NCBI RefSeq assembly: GCF_002900365.1
Contig: NZ_CP025979.1
Span: 3,410,001 to 3,474,000, forward strand
DNA: 64,000 nucleotides
Direction: 5' to 3'
Origin: Escherichia marmotae
GTDB taxonomy: Bacteria > Pseudomonadota > Gammaproteobacteria > Enterobacterales > Enterobacteriaceae
Positions 45,427 through 54,581 of the stretch are shown piece after piece. The translations under genes and the position numbers were made by a program. A model generated the notes under the pieces. That model was given only the letters and a program-made list of their open reading frames with translations. It had not been told where the DNA came from and searched no databases. Positions within the stretch are counted from its first letter, which is position 1; every line of letters starts with the position of its first letter.

Positions 45427-46935
45427 TTACTCCTCGTGTTCTTCCCACGCCATCGCACGTTTAACCGCTTTTTTCCATCCTGCGTAACGGTAATTACGCT
45501 CGGTAGTTTCGATGCCTGGACGGAACTCGCGTTCAATCACCGCTTTCTCTTGCAGTTCGTCGAGATTTTGCCAGAAGCCAACCGCTAGACCGGCGAGATA
45601 CGCCGCACCTAAGGCGGTAACTTCGCGAACTTCCGGACGCTCAACGCGAGTGCCAAGAATGTCCGACTGGAACTGCATCAGGAAGTTATTCGCCACCGCG
45701 CCGCCGTCCACGCGCAGGGCGTGCAGGCGAATACCGGAGTCAGCCTGCATTGCTTCCAGCACATCGCGCGTCTGATAGGCAATGGATTCCAGTGTCGCGC
45801 GGATAATGTGATTAGCGTTCACGCCACGAGTCAAACCGAAAATCGCCCCGCGTGCATACGGATCCCAGTACGGTGCGCCCAAGCCGGTAAAGGCCGGAAC
45901 GACATATACACCGTTGGTGTTTTGTACTTTGGTCGCAAAATATTCGGAATCGTCGGCGTCGCTAATCAACTTCATTTCATCACGCAGCCACTGAATGGAT
46001 GCCCCCGCCATAAACACCGCACCTTCCAGCGCATAGTTCACTTCCCCGCCTGGGCCACAGGCGATGGTGGTCAGCAGGCCGTTTTCTGATTTCACCGCTT
46101 TATCGCCGGTGTTCATCAGCATAAAGCAGCCGGTGCCGTAGGTATTCTTCGCCATCCCTTCTTTCACGCACAACTGACCGAATAGCGCCGCCTGCTGATC
46201 ACCCGCGATCCCAGCGATCGGAATACGAGTGCCGCCTTTGCCGCCAATGTTGGTCTGGCCGTACACTTCAGAAGAGCGACGCACTTCTGGCAGCATCTCG
46301 CGCGGGATATCCAGCGCGTCGAGCATTTTGTCGTCCCAGTCCAGAGTATGGATGTTGAATAACATGGTACGGGATGCGTTGGTGTAATCGGTCACGTGAA
46401 CGCGGCCCTGAGTCATTTTCCAGATAAGCCAGGTATCAACCGTACCGAACAGCAACTCGCCACGACGTGCACGCTCGCGAGAGCCTTCTACATGGTCAAG
46501 GATCCACTTCACTTTGGTGCCGGAGAAGTATGGGTCAATGACCAGACCGGTGTTATTACGAATGTACTCTTCCATGCCATCGCGCTTGAGATGCTCGCAG
46601 ATCTCGGCGGTACGACGGCACTGCCAGACGATGGCGTTATAGATCGGTTTGCCGGTTTCTTTTTCCCAGACGATAGTGGTTTCACGCTGGTTAGTAATAC
46701 CAATAGCTGCAATTTGATCGGAACTGATATCGGCTTTCGCCAGCACTTCCACCAGCGTGGAGCTTTGGGTGGCCCAGATTTCCATTGGGTCGTGTTCTAC
46801 CCAGCCTGGTTTTGGGTAGATTTGCTCAAATTCGCGCTGTGAGACGCTAATGATATTGGCATCGTGATCCATCACGACTGCGCGGGAGCTGGTTGTGCCC
46901 TGGTCGAGTGCAACGATATATTTTTTTTCAGTCAT
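45427..46935 (-). CDS. glpK: Glycerol kinase
   Basis: Phosphorylates glycerol to glycerol-3-phosphate, the trapping step of uptake; inhibited by EIIA(Glc) and fructose-1,6-bisphosphate. 502 residues from ATG 46935 (MTEKKYIVALDQGTTSSRAV). FGGY kinase with adenosine region RVDGGAVANNFLMQF; the EIIA(Glc)-contact segment PGIETTERN is kept. 22 bp after glpF. Confidence 0.98.
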   Translation of the reverse strand: MTEKKYIVALDQGTTSSRAVVMDHDANIISVSQREFEQIYPKPGWVEHDPMEIWATQSSTLVEVLAKADISSDQIAAIGITNQRETTIVWEKETGKPIYNAIVWQCRRTAEICEHLKRDGMEEYIRNNTGLVIDPYFSGTKVKWILDHVEGSRERARRGELLFGTVDTWLIWKMTQGRVHVTDYTNASRTMLFNIHTLDWDDKMLDALDIPREMLPEVRRSSEVYGQTNIGGKGGTRIPIAGIAGDQQAALFGQLCVKEGMAKNTYGTGCFMLMNTGDKAVKSENGLLTTIACGPGGEVNYALEGAVFMAGASIQWLRDEMKLISDADDSEYFATKVQNTNGVYVVPAFTGLGAPYWDPYARGAIFGLTRGVNANHIIRATLESIAYQTRDVLEAMQADSGIRLHALRVDGGAVANNFLMQFQSDILGTRVERPEVREVTALGAAYLAGLAVGFWQNLDELQEKAVIEREFRPGIETTERNYRYAGWKKAVKRAMAWEEHEE

Positions 46936-46957
46936 GTTTAATTGTCCCGTAGTCACA

Positions 46958-47803
46958 TTACAGTGAAGCTTTTTGTTCTGAAGGAGTTGTGATCTCCTTT
47001 TCTTCCACAACACAGATATCGCAAGGCAAATGGCGGCCAATCAGTTTGCGGTAGGCAAATGCACCTACAATCGCACCGACGATAGGGCCAAAAAGCGGCA
47101 CCAGGAAGTAAGGAATGTCTCTGCCGCCGGTAAAGGCGACATTGCCCCAGCCCGCCAGCCAGGCAAAGGCTTTCGGACCGATGTCACGCGCTGGGTTCAT
47201 GGCAAAGCCCGTCAATGGACCCATAGATGCGCCAATAACCGCAATCAGTAGACCAATCAACAACGGTGCCAACGGCCCACGTGGTACACCGTTGCCATCG
47301 TCCGTTAACGCCAGGATCAGCCCCATCAGAATAGCGGTAATCACCATCTCAACTGCGAAAGCCTGCACAAAATTGATATGAGGATTAGGGTAAGTAGAGA
47401 AAGTGCCTGCCAGATCAACACTTTCAACGCTGCCGCGAACAATGTGATGAGTCTGCTCGAAGTCGAAAAATAAATTGTAGTAAAGCCCGTAAACTAAAGC
47501 CGCAGCACAGAAAGCGCCGGCAACTTGTGAAACGATAAAAGGAATAACTTTGCGCTTGTCGAAACAGGCAAACAGCCACAATGCAATGGTAACAGCGGGA
47601 TTAAGATGCGCGCCGGAAACCCCTGCGGTCAGGTAGATGGCCATTGCCACCCCCAGTCCCCAAATGACACTGATTTCCCACTGACCAAAAGACGCACCAG
47701 CGACTTTTAGTGCTGCAACGCAACCCACACCGAAAAAAATCAACAACCCGGTACCGAGGAATTCAGCAATGCACTGGCCTTTCAAGGTTGATGTTTGACT
47801 CAT
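46958..47803 (-). CDS. glpF: Glycerol facilitator (aquaglyceroporin)
   Basis: Channel for glycerol and small polyols in the inner membrane. 281 residues, six membrane helices and the two NPA pore motifs SGAHLNPAVTIALW and GFAMNPARDIGPK; the Asp after the second NPA (NPARD) is the glycerol-channel signature. First gene of glpFKX. Confidence 0.98.
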   Translation of the reverse strand: MSQTSTLKGQCIAEFLGTGLLIFFGVGCVAALKVAGASFGQWEISVIWGLGVAMAIYLTAGVSGAHLNPAVTIALWLFACFDKRKVIPFIVSQVAGAFCAAALVYGLYYNLFFDFEQTHHIVRGSVESVDLAGTFSTYPNPHINFVQAFAVEMVITAILMGLILALTDDGNGVPRGPLAPLLIGLLIAVIGASMGPLTGFAMNPARDIGPKAFAWLAGWGNVAFTGGRDIPYFLVPLFGPIVGAIVGAFAYRKLIGRHLPCDICVVEEKEITTPSEQKASL

Positions 47804-48228
47804 AATCGGATCCTGAAGAGTTAATGTTTGTTGTATGCGTGAAAGTCACGGACCTCCACGATGCTTGTAGGCATGCTGTAAACTTATCGTTAACGAGCAA
47901 AAACGAGAAATATCGAACTTAAAATGTGTGTGCTTCGTCATAAAATGAGCGTTATCGCGCCATTTATTCCATCTGATTGTACATGATGCATGTTTGTTAG
48001 ATCATTCGCGCAACAAATTTATTAACATTTTCGATTGGTGTGGATTATGTCACCAGGAGAAGGATGAAAAGTGTGGCAAACCGTAATCTGCAAGGCGTGC
48101 CGCTGGACAGCGATGGCGCGGCTTCATACAATCGGAGCTAACTAAAGTGCGCTCGTATTTATTAAGGCGTCACCGGTAATCGGGACGAGGATTTTTTATC
48201 CATCAACGCCTTGCAATTCAGGAGAGGT
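47804..48228. promoter_or_regulatory. glpF-zapB divergent control region
   Basis: 425 bp without a gene. The left half (about 47880-47990) has several GlpR-operator-like stretches (ttatcgttaacgagc, aacgagaaatatcgaac, atgagcgttatcgcgcc) and CRP-like tgcgtgaaagtcacg (about 47835-47849), agreeing with the multiple GlpR and CRP sites known before K-12 glpF. The right half holds the zapB promoter. Individual sites are tentative. Confidence 0.55.
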
Positions 48229-48474
48229 ATGACAATGTCATTAGAAGTGTTTGAGAAACTGGAAGCAAAAGTACAGCAGGCGATTGATACCATCACTCTG
48301 TTGCAGATGGAAATCGAAGAGCTGAAAGAAAAAAACAACTCACTGTCGCAGGAAGTTCAAAATGCCCAGCATCAGCGCGAAGAGCTGGAGCGTGAGAACA
48401 ACCATCTGAAAGAACAGCAGAACGGCTGGCAGGAACGTCTGCAGGCCCTGCTGGGTCGCATGGAAGAGGTTTAA
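48229..48474 (+). CDS. zapB: ZapB, Z-ring associated cell-division factor
   Basis: 81 residues, almost entirely coiled coil ([20 protein letters not shown]...). It binds FtsZ through ZapA and links the Z ring to MatP/Ter. ATG 48229 follows aggagaggt; an upstream in-frame ATG at 48211 is less likely. Terminator right after. Confidence 0.96.
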
Positions 48475-48488
48475 TCTCTTCCACGCAG

Positions 48489-48515
48489 AGGCGCCGCAAG
48501 GCGCCTTATTTTTTA
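48489..48515 (+). terminator. Rho-independent terminator of zapB
   Basis: aggcgcc/ggcgcct stem with gcaa loop and ttatttttt tail; the tail runs into the stop codon of the opposing unknown gene. Confidence 0.85.
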
Positions 48516-49229
48516 CTTCACTGTATTTTTAGCAGACAACATAATCTCCATCGCCTGTTGGCGATATTTATCTGCCGTATCTGGCTCCATTAATGCAATG
48601 ATCCCCACAGCCCTGGGGGTGTCTTCAAGATAAACACTGATGGTTCTTTTCTGCTGACCATCAAAATTTATCAACACATCCTGATACTTACAGGTGAAAT
48701 GTTTGGCATTACAATCATGAAACTGGAAGGTTTCTTCATTGTATTGATCCTTGAGATTGTCTCGCTGCATCTTCTTTAACTCTTCCAGCGAGTCATCGGC
48801 GCTACGTCCTGCGGGCAGGCGGAAAGCAGAAATAAAGACGCTATTATCTTCACTTCTTATATCAATGGTTTTATCAGTACTAATAGAAACCGTATTCCAG
48901 TGTCGGTTTGGGACAGTCACGGAAATAGCTGCCTTCTCAAACGTATAGTGCCACGGGGTGAACAGACGAAACGTATTGCCGACGTTGGATAAAAGCAGGA
49001 CTCCCAATACCCAACAGCACCCGCGAGTAAAACTGGCGAAGTTACGCGTTTTTTTAGTGAATGTGCACAGAATACCTGACACGAGCACGGGAAGTAATAA
49101 CGGCCCAAGAAGTACTGAACCGATATACTCGCCAACCATCCCAGGATCTCCAGTAAGCAAGTTACTGTGCTGAAGATGACTAAGAAAAACAGTTATTATC
49201 CATAGTATTAATAAGATAACGTATCTCAT
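48513..49229 (-). CDS. Unknown membrane protein, paralog 1 (3 TM plus extracytoplasmic domain)
   Basis: Not recognised; absent between zapB and rraA in K-12. 238 residues: membrane segments ~2-19, ~33-56 and ~68-90, then a ~140-residue domain that begins FEKAAISVTVPNRHW. This domain has a conserved pair Cys173/Cys180 (CNAKHFTC), which could form a disulfide if periplasmic. The F-x-x-x-x-I-x-V-x-V-P-x-x-W opening recalls the DcrB/PsbP-type fold (weak inference). It is a clear relative of the gene 32 bp upstream (shared RG-x-CW, VTVP, Cys-x6-Cys, MLSA ending). Base composition is more AT-rich than the neighbours. Confidence 0.75.
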   Translation of the reverse strand: MRYVILLILWIITVFLSHLQHSNLLTGDPGMVGEYIGSVLLGPLLLPVLVSGILCTFTKKTRNFASFTRGCCWVLGVLLLSNVGNTFRLFTPWHYTFEKAAISVTVPNRHWNTVSISTDKTIDIRSEDNSVFISAFRLPAGRSADDSLEELKKMQRDNLKDQYNEETFQFHDCNAKHFTCKYQDVLINFDGQQKRTISVYLEDTPRAVGIIALMEPDTADKYRQQAMEIMLSAKNTVK

Positions 49230-49261
49230 ATCAATCCATTATTATTAACATGCACATCAGA

Positions 49262-49948
49262 TCATTGACGAGCAGAAAGCATCATTTTCATTACTTCTTC
49301 TTGATATTCGTCCAAATAATCTGGGTCGATAGCTGCGACCAGTTGTATCAAATTAGTGTTATCCAGTAGAGTCATGAAAATAGCATGTCTTACTTTGCCA
49401 TCACTCATTGTTTGCACTCCTTCCTGATAAGCGCAGGCAAATCCCTGAACATCACAAACATGCATTTCTGCAGTTCCGTTTTGAGTCGCGGTAAGTTCCT
49501 CGATTGAATGCACACCGAGTTCATTTTGTGAGAAGGCAACAATAGCTAAAATAGCATGGGCATCCCGGGTCACCAGGGTTGGTCCTTGTTTTACTATATT
49601 GGCAACCCACTGTTTGCTCGGAACCGTGACGGTGATACCTGGCTCCGGGAAAGTATAATCCCATATGCTGTGTCGTTCCCACACCGTATAGCTGCTATAG
49701 ATAAGAAATAATCCCATTAACCAACAAGTGCCGCGAATAAAGCTGCGGCTGCTTCTTTTTTTTATCGTTATACAGATGATTGTGGCGATAATAAATGATA
49801 AGGCAAGTGGGTTAAAAAATACGTTAGCAAAATATAAAATCATTTCACCCGCGTTGCCAGATAAAAGAAATTTGTAGCGGAAATGGTTAACGGCTATAAG
49901 TAATAAATATATAAATAAAAGAATAATATTCTGCATGAATACGTCCAT
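49262..49948 (-). CDS. Unknown membrane protein, paralog 2 (3 TM plus extracytoplasmic domain)
   Basis: Not recognised. 228 residues from the first ATG; an in-frame ATG at 49936 (MQNIILLFIYLLL) is also possible, and neither has a clear ribosome site. Same plan as paralog 1: three membrane segments (~6-21, ~36-62, ~70-90), IRGTCW motif, then domain GITVTVPSKQW with Cys165/Cys172 (CDVQGFAC) and the end EVMKMMLSARQ. The start lies directly after the rraA terminator, so the promoter must overlap the terminator or lie in rraA. A tandem duplication with marked divergence is the simplest origin. Confidence 0.75.
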   Translation of the reverse strand: MDVFMQNIILLFIYLLLIAVNHFRYKFLLSGNAGEMILYFANVFFNPLALSFIIATIICITIKKRSSRSFIRGTCWLMGLFLIYSSYTVWERHSIWDYTFPEPGITVTVPSKQWVANIVKQGPTLVTRDAHAILAIVAFSQNELGVHSIEELTATQNGTAEMHVCDVQGFACAYQEGVQTMSDGKVRHAIFMTLLDNTNLIQLVAAIDPDYLDEYQEEVMKMMLSARQ

Positions 49949-49950
49949 GT

Positions 49951-49980
49951 ATAAAAAAGGGGAATTTAATTCCCCTTTTA
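49951..49980 (-). terminator. Rho-independent terminator of rraA
   Basis: On the minus strand aaaaggggaatt pairs with aattccccttttt; the tail ends 2-3 bp before the first ATG of the unknown paralog 2. Confidence 0.85.
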
Positions 49981-49995
49981 ACGCATGGCAGATAC

Positions 49996-50481
49996 TTATT
50001 CAATATCCAGCGGATCTTCTGAAAGAATAATCCCGGTATTGTCGGCATAAAGATGGTCGCCGGAGAAGAAGGTAACACCGCCAAAATTGACGCGGACATC
50101 GCTTTCGCCAATGCCTTCGCCAGCGGCACCAACCGGAATTGCCGCCATCGCCTGGATGCCGATATCCAACTCTTCCAGGTCATCTACCTGACGCACCGCG
50201 CCGTAAATGACCAGACCTTCCCATTCATTTTGTACCGCCAGACGCGCCAGTTCAGCATCGACCAGTGCGCGACGAACAGAACCACCGCCATCGACGACAA
50301 GAACACGACCACGGCCATTCTGTTCGAGCAGATCGTACAGCAACCCGTTGTCCTCGAAACATTTTACCGTGATGATTTGTCCGCCAAACGACGCCCGTCC
50401 ACCAAAGTTGGAGAACAGCGGTTCCACGACGTTGACATCTTCTTGATAGATGTCACAAAGCTCGGAAGTATCGTATTTCAT
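49996..50481 (-). CDS. rraA: RraA, inhibitor of RNase E
   Basis: Ring-shaped trimer that binds RNase E and the degradosome helicases and slows mRNA decay. 161 residues, full length ([53 protein letters not shown]). Downstream of menA. Confidence 0.96.
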
Positions 50482-50573
50482 AGGCTTAACATTCAGTTGC
50501 TGCGAGAATTTTCAGTATATCGCGCTATGTGGGTTGTTGGCAAAATCATCAATTGTTAATTGATATTTGTCAG

Positions 50574-51500
50574 TTATGCTGCCCACTGGCTTAGGAATAT
50601 CCCCAAAACAAACAGCAGGTTAGTCAGTAATGCCCCTTTAACAGTGCGTTCCAGCATCGGACGCATCGCCACCGGGTCCATTTCACGCATCACATAACGG
50701 GTTTGTTTCACTAACAACGGTGCCGCCAGCAGGAACAGCCAACCCCACGGGCTGTGCAGCGAAAAGAGATTAAACAGTGCCAGGCACACCAGTGACCCCA
50801 TCAGCAGACAGGCATGGTAACGGCGTGCGTTCACTTCACCTAAGCGTACAGCCAGCGTGTTCTTGCCATTCTCGCGGTCGCTATTGATATCACGCAGATT
50901 ATTAATGTTCAGTACCGCAGTAGCCAGCAGGCCACATGCTGTAGCCGGAAGGATCAACGCCGGAATCAGGGTATGCGCCTGCAAATACCAGCTCCCCATC
51001 ACGCTTAACCAACCAAAGAACACCAGTACGGAAATATCGCCAAGGCCAATATAACCATAAGGACGATTGCCCACGGTGTAGGTGATAGCGGCAATGATCG
51101 ACAACCCGCCAAGAATCAGGAAACCGACAAAATCGGCCAGCGTATGGCACGCCACTGCAACCAGTGCCAGCCCGGAGAGACAGATGAGCACGACGGTAAT
51201 AATGAGCGCCCGTTTCATCTCTTGCTGGGTAATGACCCCTTTTTGCATCCCGCGTAGTGGTCCGATACGGTCAGGTTTGTCGCTGCCTTTAACGGCATCA
51301 CCGTAATCATTGGCGAGGTTAGAGAGGATCTGTAACAGCCCGGCGGTAATCAGTGCCAGCAGAGCGACCAGCGGATCGAAGTGACCTTGCCACCATGCCA
51401 GCGCCGTCCCGACGATAATTGCAGCAAAGGCGAGGGGGAGGGTTTTAGGTCGTAAACTTTCCAGCCACGCCTGAGTTCGGCTAATTTGTTGTTCAGTCAT
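50574..51500 (-). CDS. menA: 1,4-dihydroxy-2-naphthoate octaprenyltransferase
   Basis: Attaches the octaprenyl chain in menaquinone synthesis; inner-membrane UbiA family. 308 residues from ATG 51500 (MTEQQISRTQAWLESLRPKT). Mg-diphosphate motifs NDYGDAVKGSD and DINSDREN; eight to nine membrane helices. Confidence 0.96.
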   Translation of the reverse strand: MTEQQISRTQAWLESLRPKTLPLAFAAIIVGTALAWWQGHFDPLVALLALITAGLLQILSNLANDYGDAVKGSDKPDRIGPLRGMQKGVITQQEMKRALIITVVLICLSGLALVAVACHTLADFVGFLILGGLSIIAAITYTVGNRPYGYIGLGDISVLVFFGWLSVMGSWYLQAHTLIPALILPATACGLLATAVLNINNLRDINSDRENGKNTLAVRLGEVNARRYHACLLMGSLVCLALFNLFSLHSPWGWLFLLAAPLLVKQTRYVMREMDPVAMRPMLERTVKGALLTNLLFVLGIFLSQWAA

Positions 51501-51566
51501 AATACGCGCCAATAAAAATGGGGCCTTTCAGCCCCATCAAACAATGATGAAAATGATTGAACGCGA

Positions 51567-52898
51567 TTATAGGATAAAACGGCTCAGATCTTCATCTGCC
51601 ACCAACGCATCCAGATGTTTGCTCACATAATCTGCGTCAATGATGATAGTTTGACCGCTTAAATCGCTGGCGTCGTAGGAGATCTCCTCCATCAAACGCT
51701 CCAGAACGGTATGTAAACGACGTGCACCGATGTTTTCGGTAGATTCGTTCACCTGCCATGCGGCTTCCGCGATGCGCTTAATACCGGAGTCGGTGAACTC
51801 AATGTTTACGCCTTCAGTCGCCATCAGTGCTTTGTACTGCACGGTGATAGAGGCATTCGGTTCGGTCAGAATACGCTCGAAGTCGCTGGTGGTCAGTGCC
51901 TGCAGCTCAACGCGGATCGGCAGACGACCTTGCAGTTCCGGGATCAGGTCAGACGGTTTAGCAATCTGGAACGCACCAGAAGCGATAAACAGAATGTGGT
52001 CAGTTTTGACCATCCCGTGTTTAGTGGAAACGGTGCAACCTTCTACCAGTGGTAGCAGGTCGCGCTGAACGCCTTCACGAGAAACATCCGGACCGGAAGA
52101 TTCGCCGCGCTTACAGATTTTGTCGATTTCGTCGATAAACACGATCCCGTGTTGTTCAACGGCATCGATAGCGTCTTGCTTCAGCTCTTCCGGGTTCACC
52201 AGTTTCGCCGCTTCTTCTTCAATCAGCAGCTTCATGGCGTCTTTGATTTTCAGCTTACGCGCTTTTTGCTTCTGACCACCCAGGTTCTGGAACATAGACT
52301 GCAACTGGCTGGTCATCTCTTCCATTCCCGGGGGTGCCATAATTTCAACGCCCATCGGTGCTGCGGCAAGATCGATCTCGATTTCTTTGTCATCGAGCTG
52401 GCCTTCACGCAGTTTTTTGCGGAATGCCTGACGTGCTGCAGACGGTTCCTGCTGCTGTTCGGTCTGTCCCCAGTTGTTTTTGGCCGGAGGGATTAGCACG
52501 TCGAGAATGCGCTCTTCTGCCAGTTCTTCAGCGCGATAACGGTTTTTCTCGATAGCCTGGACGCGTACCATTTTCACGGCGGCATCGGTCAGATCGCGAA
52601 TAATAGAATCCACTTCCTTACCGACATAGCCCACTTCGGTGAATTTGGTGGCTTCAACTTTGATGAACGGCGCATTCGCCAGCTTCGCCAGACGACGGGC
52701 GATTTCAGTTTTACCGACGCCGGTCGGGCCGATCATCAGGATGTTTTTTGGGGTCACTTCATGGCGCAGCTCTTCGTTGAGCTGCATGCGACGCCAGCGG
52801 TTACGCAGTGCAATCGCCACAGAACGCTTAGCGTTATCCTGGCCGATGATGTGCTTATCCAGTTCGCTGACGATTTCGCGTGGGGTCATTTCAGACAT
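51567..52898 (-). CDS. hslU: HslU, ATPase subunit of the HslVU protease
   Basis: Unfolds substrates for HslV. AAA+ protein of 443 residues: Walker [14 protein letters not shown], Walker [11 protein letters not shown], insertion (I) domain ~110-240, C-terminal HslV-docking end EDLSRFIL. 9 bp after hslV. Confidence 0.98.
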
Positions 52899-52907
52899 GG
52901 GAGATCC

Positions 52908-53438
52908 TTACGCTTTGTAGCTTAATTCTTCGATGGTGTGGAAATGGTTGGTATAGATGCAAATGTCGCCTGCAATATCCAACGCCTTTTCAGCAATTTC
53001 ACGGGCGCTAAGTTCAGTGTTTTCTAACAGCGCGCGCGCCGCCGCCTGGGCGTAAGGGCCGCCGGAGCCGATAGCAATAAGATCGTTTTCTGGCTGCACA
53101 ACGTCACCGTTACCGGTGATGATAAGCGATGCAGTTTCGTCCGCGACCGCCAGCAGTGCTTCAAGTTTGCGCAACATGCGATCGGTACGCCAGTCTTTTG
53201 CCAGTTCAACGGCAGCTTTAACCAGATGGCCCTGATGCATTTCCAGCTTACGTTCAAACAGTTCGAACAGCGTAAAAGCATCCGCAGTACCGCCCGCAAA
53301 GCCCGCGATGACTTTGTCGTTGTACAGACGGCGGACCTTTTTCACGTTGCCTTTCATTACGGTATTGCCCAACGTGGCCTGGCCATCACCAGCGATGACC
53401 ACATGGCCGTTACGGCGTACGCTTACTATAGTTGTCAC
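52908..53438 (-). CDS. hslV: HslV, protease subunit of HslVU
   Basis: Threonine peptidase forming a double hexamer; 176 residues. The catalytic Thr is exposed after Met removal ([20 protein letters not shown]); [10 protein letters not shown] is conserved. First gene of hslVU, with a sigma-32 promoter and a leader hairpin. Confidence 0.98.
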
Positions 53439-53472
53439 GAGCTGACCCCTTGGTTACGAATACAGAGTACAA

Positions 53473-53535
53473 ACCCCGTACAAAAGTACGGGGCATAATG
53501 CAATTATAGATGGGGGAGATTTTGAGGGTTTCAAC
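53473..53535 (-). promoter_or_regulatory. Sigma-32 promoter and leader hairpin of hslVU
   Basis: On the minus strand: -35 gttgaaa (53535-53529), 13-bp spacer, -10 cccccatct (about 53516-53508), a good heat-shock match. Downstream a strong hairpin gccccgtac/gtacggggt (53494-53473) lies in the leader; a leader stem-loop is known to stabilise hslVU mRNA in E. coli. The -35 overlaps the last codons of ftsN. Confidence 0.85.
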
Positions 53536-54490
53536 CCCCGGTGGCGAGCCGAATACAGTTTGTGTGACCCGCCATCTTCAAACGATTGAGGGTGTTGTCT
53601 GCGTTTTCTTTGCCTTTCACCGGGCCAATGACCACACGATTCCAGCCATTGTTGGTGGTAATTTTCGAGTCAAAACCTTCGAACGCCAGTTGAGCACGCA
53701 CCGTCTCTGCCTGTTCCGCGCCTCTGAACGAACCGCACTGTACCATCCAGCGGCGTTCATCTTTTTTCTCTGCCGTCGGTTTTGGCGCGTCTGCGGCACG
53801 AGCAACGGGCGCAGCCTGCTGTGGTTTCGGCTGTGCAGCAGTATGCGCAGGCGTTTGCAGCAGATCCTGGTACGGTTGCTGAGTGGACGCAGGTTTAGAC
53901 TGCCGCGGCTGAGACTGTACTGGCGCGGCTTGCGCAGTACGTGTCTGTTGCTGCCAGCTTTGTTCTGTTGCACGTGGCTGCTGGGCCAGACGTTGCTGTT
54001 CTGCTAACTGCTGCGCCTGACGCTGGCGTTGTAGCGTTTGCTGGCGCTGTTCCGGCGTCTGCTCATTCCACGGAACTTCAATTAGCTGCGTTGGCTGCTG
54101 GCGCATATCGGCCTGCATTTGCTCAAGAAGCTGGCGCTGTTCCGGTGTCAGTTGTTCCGGCGTTTTCACTTCACCACCGGCAGAAGGTTCTGTTGGCGCA
54201 CGCACACCAGGCTGGCGACTTTCCAGCTCTTTTATGTAACGCCAGCGTTCTTCCGGTTTCGGAGGTAGTCCATTTCCGGTCACTTTCTGGCTTTGCAGCG
54301 TCTCGGACTCTTCTTTCTTGTGATGCGTAATGAAGTACAGACCACCGATAAAGGTCACAAGAACGGCGGCAGCAATAGCGACCATTGCGGGAGAAACCGC
54401 AGGCAGATTTCGTTGCTTTTTCCGTGAGGTGCTCTTTTTTCGCCGCGAAGGTGCCGGTTGGCTGCGGCGTACATAATCTCGTTGTGCCAC
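53531..54490 (-). CDS. ftsN: FtsN, essential cell-division protein
   Basis: Triggers septal peptidoglycan synthesis. 319 residues: short cytoplasmic tail (RDYVRRSQPAPSRRKKSTSR), one membrane helix ~33-53, the small essential helix region (RWRYIKELESRQPGV), a long Gln-rich linker ~120-240 and a C-terminal SPOR domain binding denuded glycan (RWMVQCGSFRGAEQAETVRA...). Confidence 0.97.
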   Translation of the reverse strand: MAQRDYVRRSQPAPSRRKKSTSRKKQRNLPAVSPAMVAIAAAVLVTFIGGLYFITHHKKEESETLQSQKVTGNGLPPKPEERWRYIKELESRQPGVRAPTEPSAGGEVKTPEQLTPEQRQLLEQMQADMRQQPTQLIEVPWNEQTPEQRQQTLQRQRQAQQLAEQQRLAQQPRATEQSWQQQTRTAQAAPVQSQPRQSKPASTQQPYQDLLQTPAHTAAQPKPQQAAPVARAADAPKPTAEKKDERRWMVQCGSFRGAEQAETVRAQLAFEGFDSKITTNNGWNRVVIGPVKGKENADNTLNRLKMAGHTNCIRLATGG

Positions 54491-54581
54491 TATCGTTTCG
54501 CTGTATTTATTCGTTCGTCAGCCCGCCATGTTACTTAAGCGGCGGGCCTTTGACCAGTCACGGAAGTCTTAAAGGTTTACT

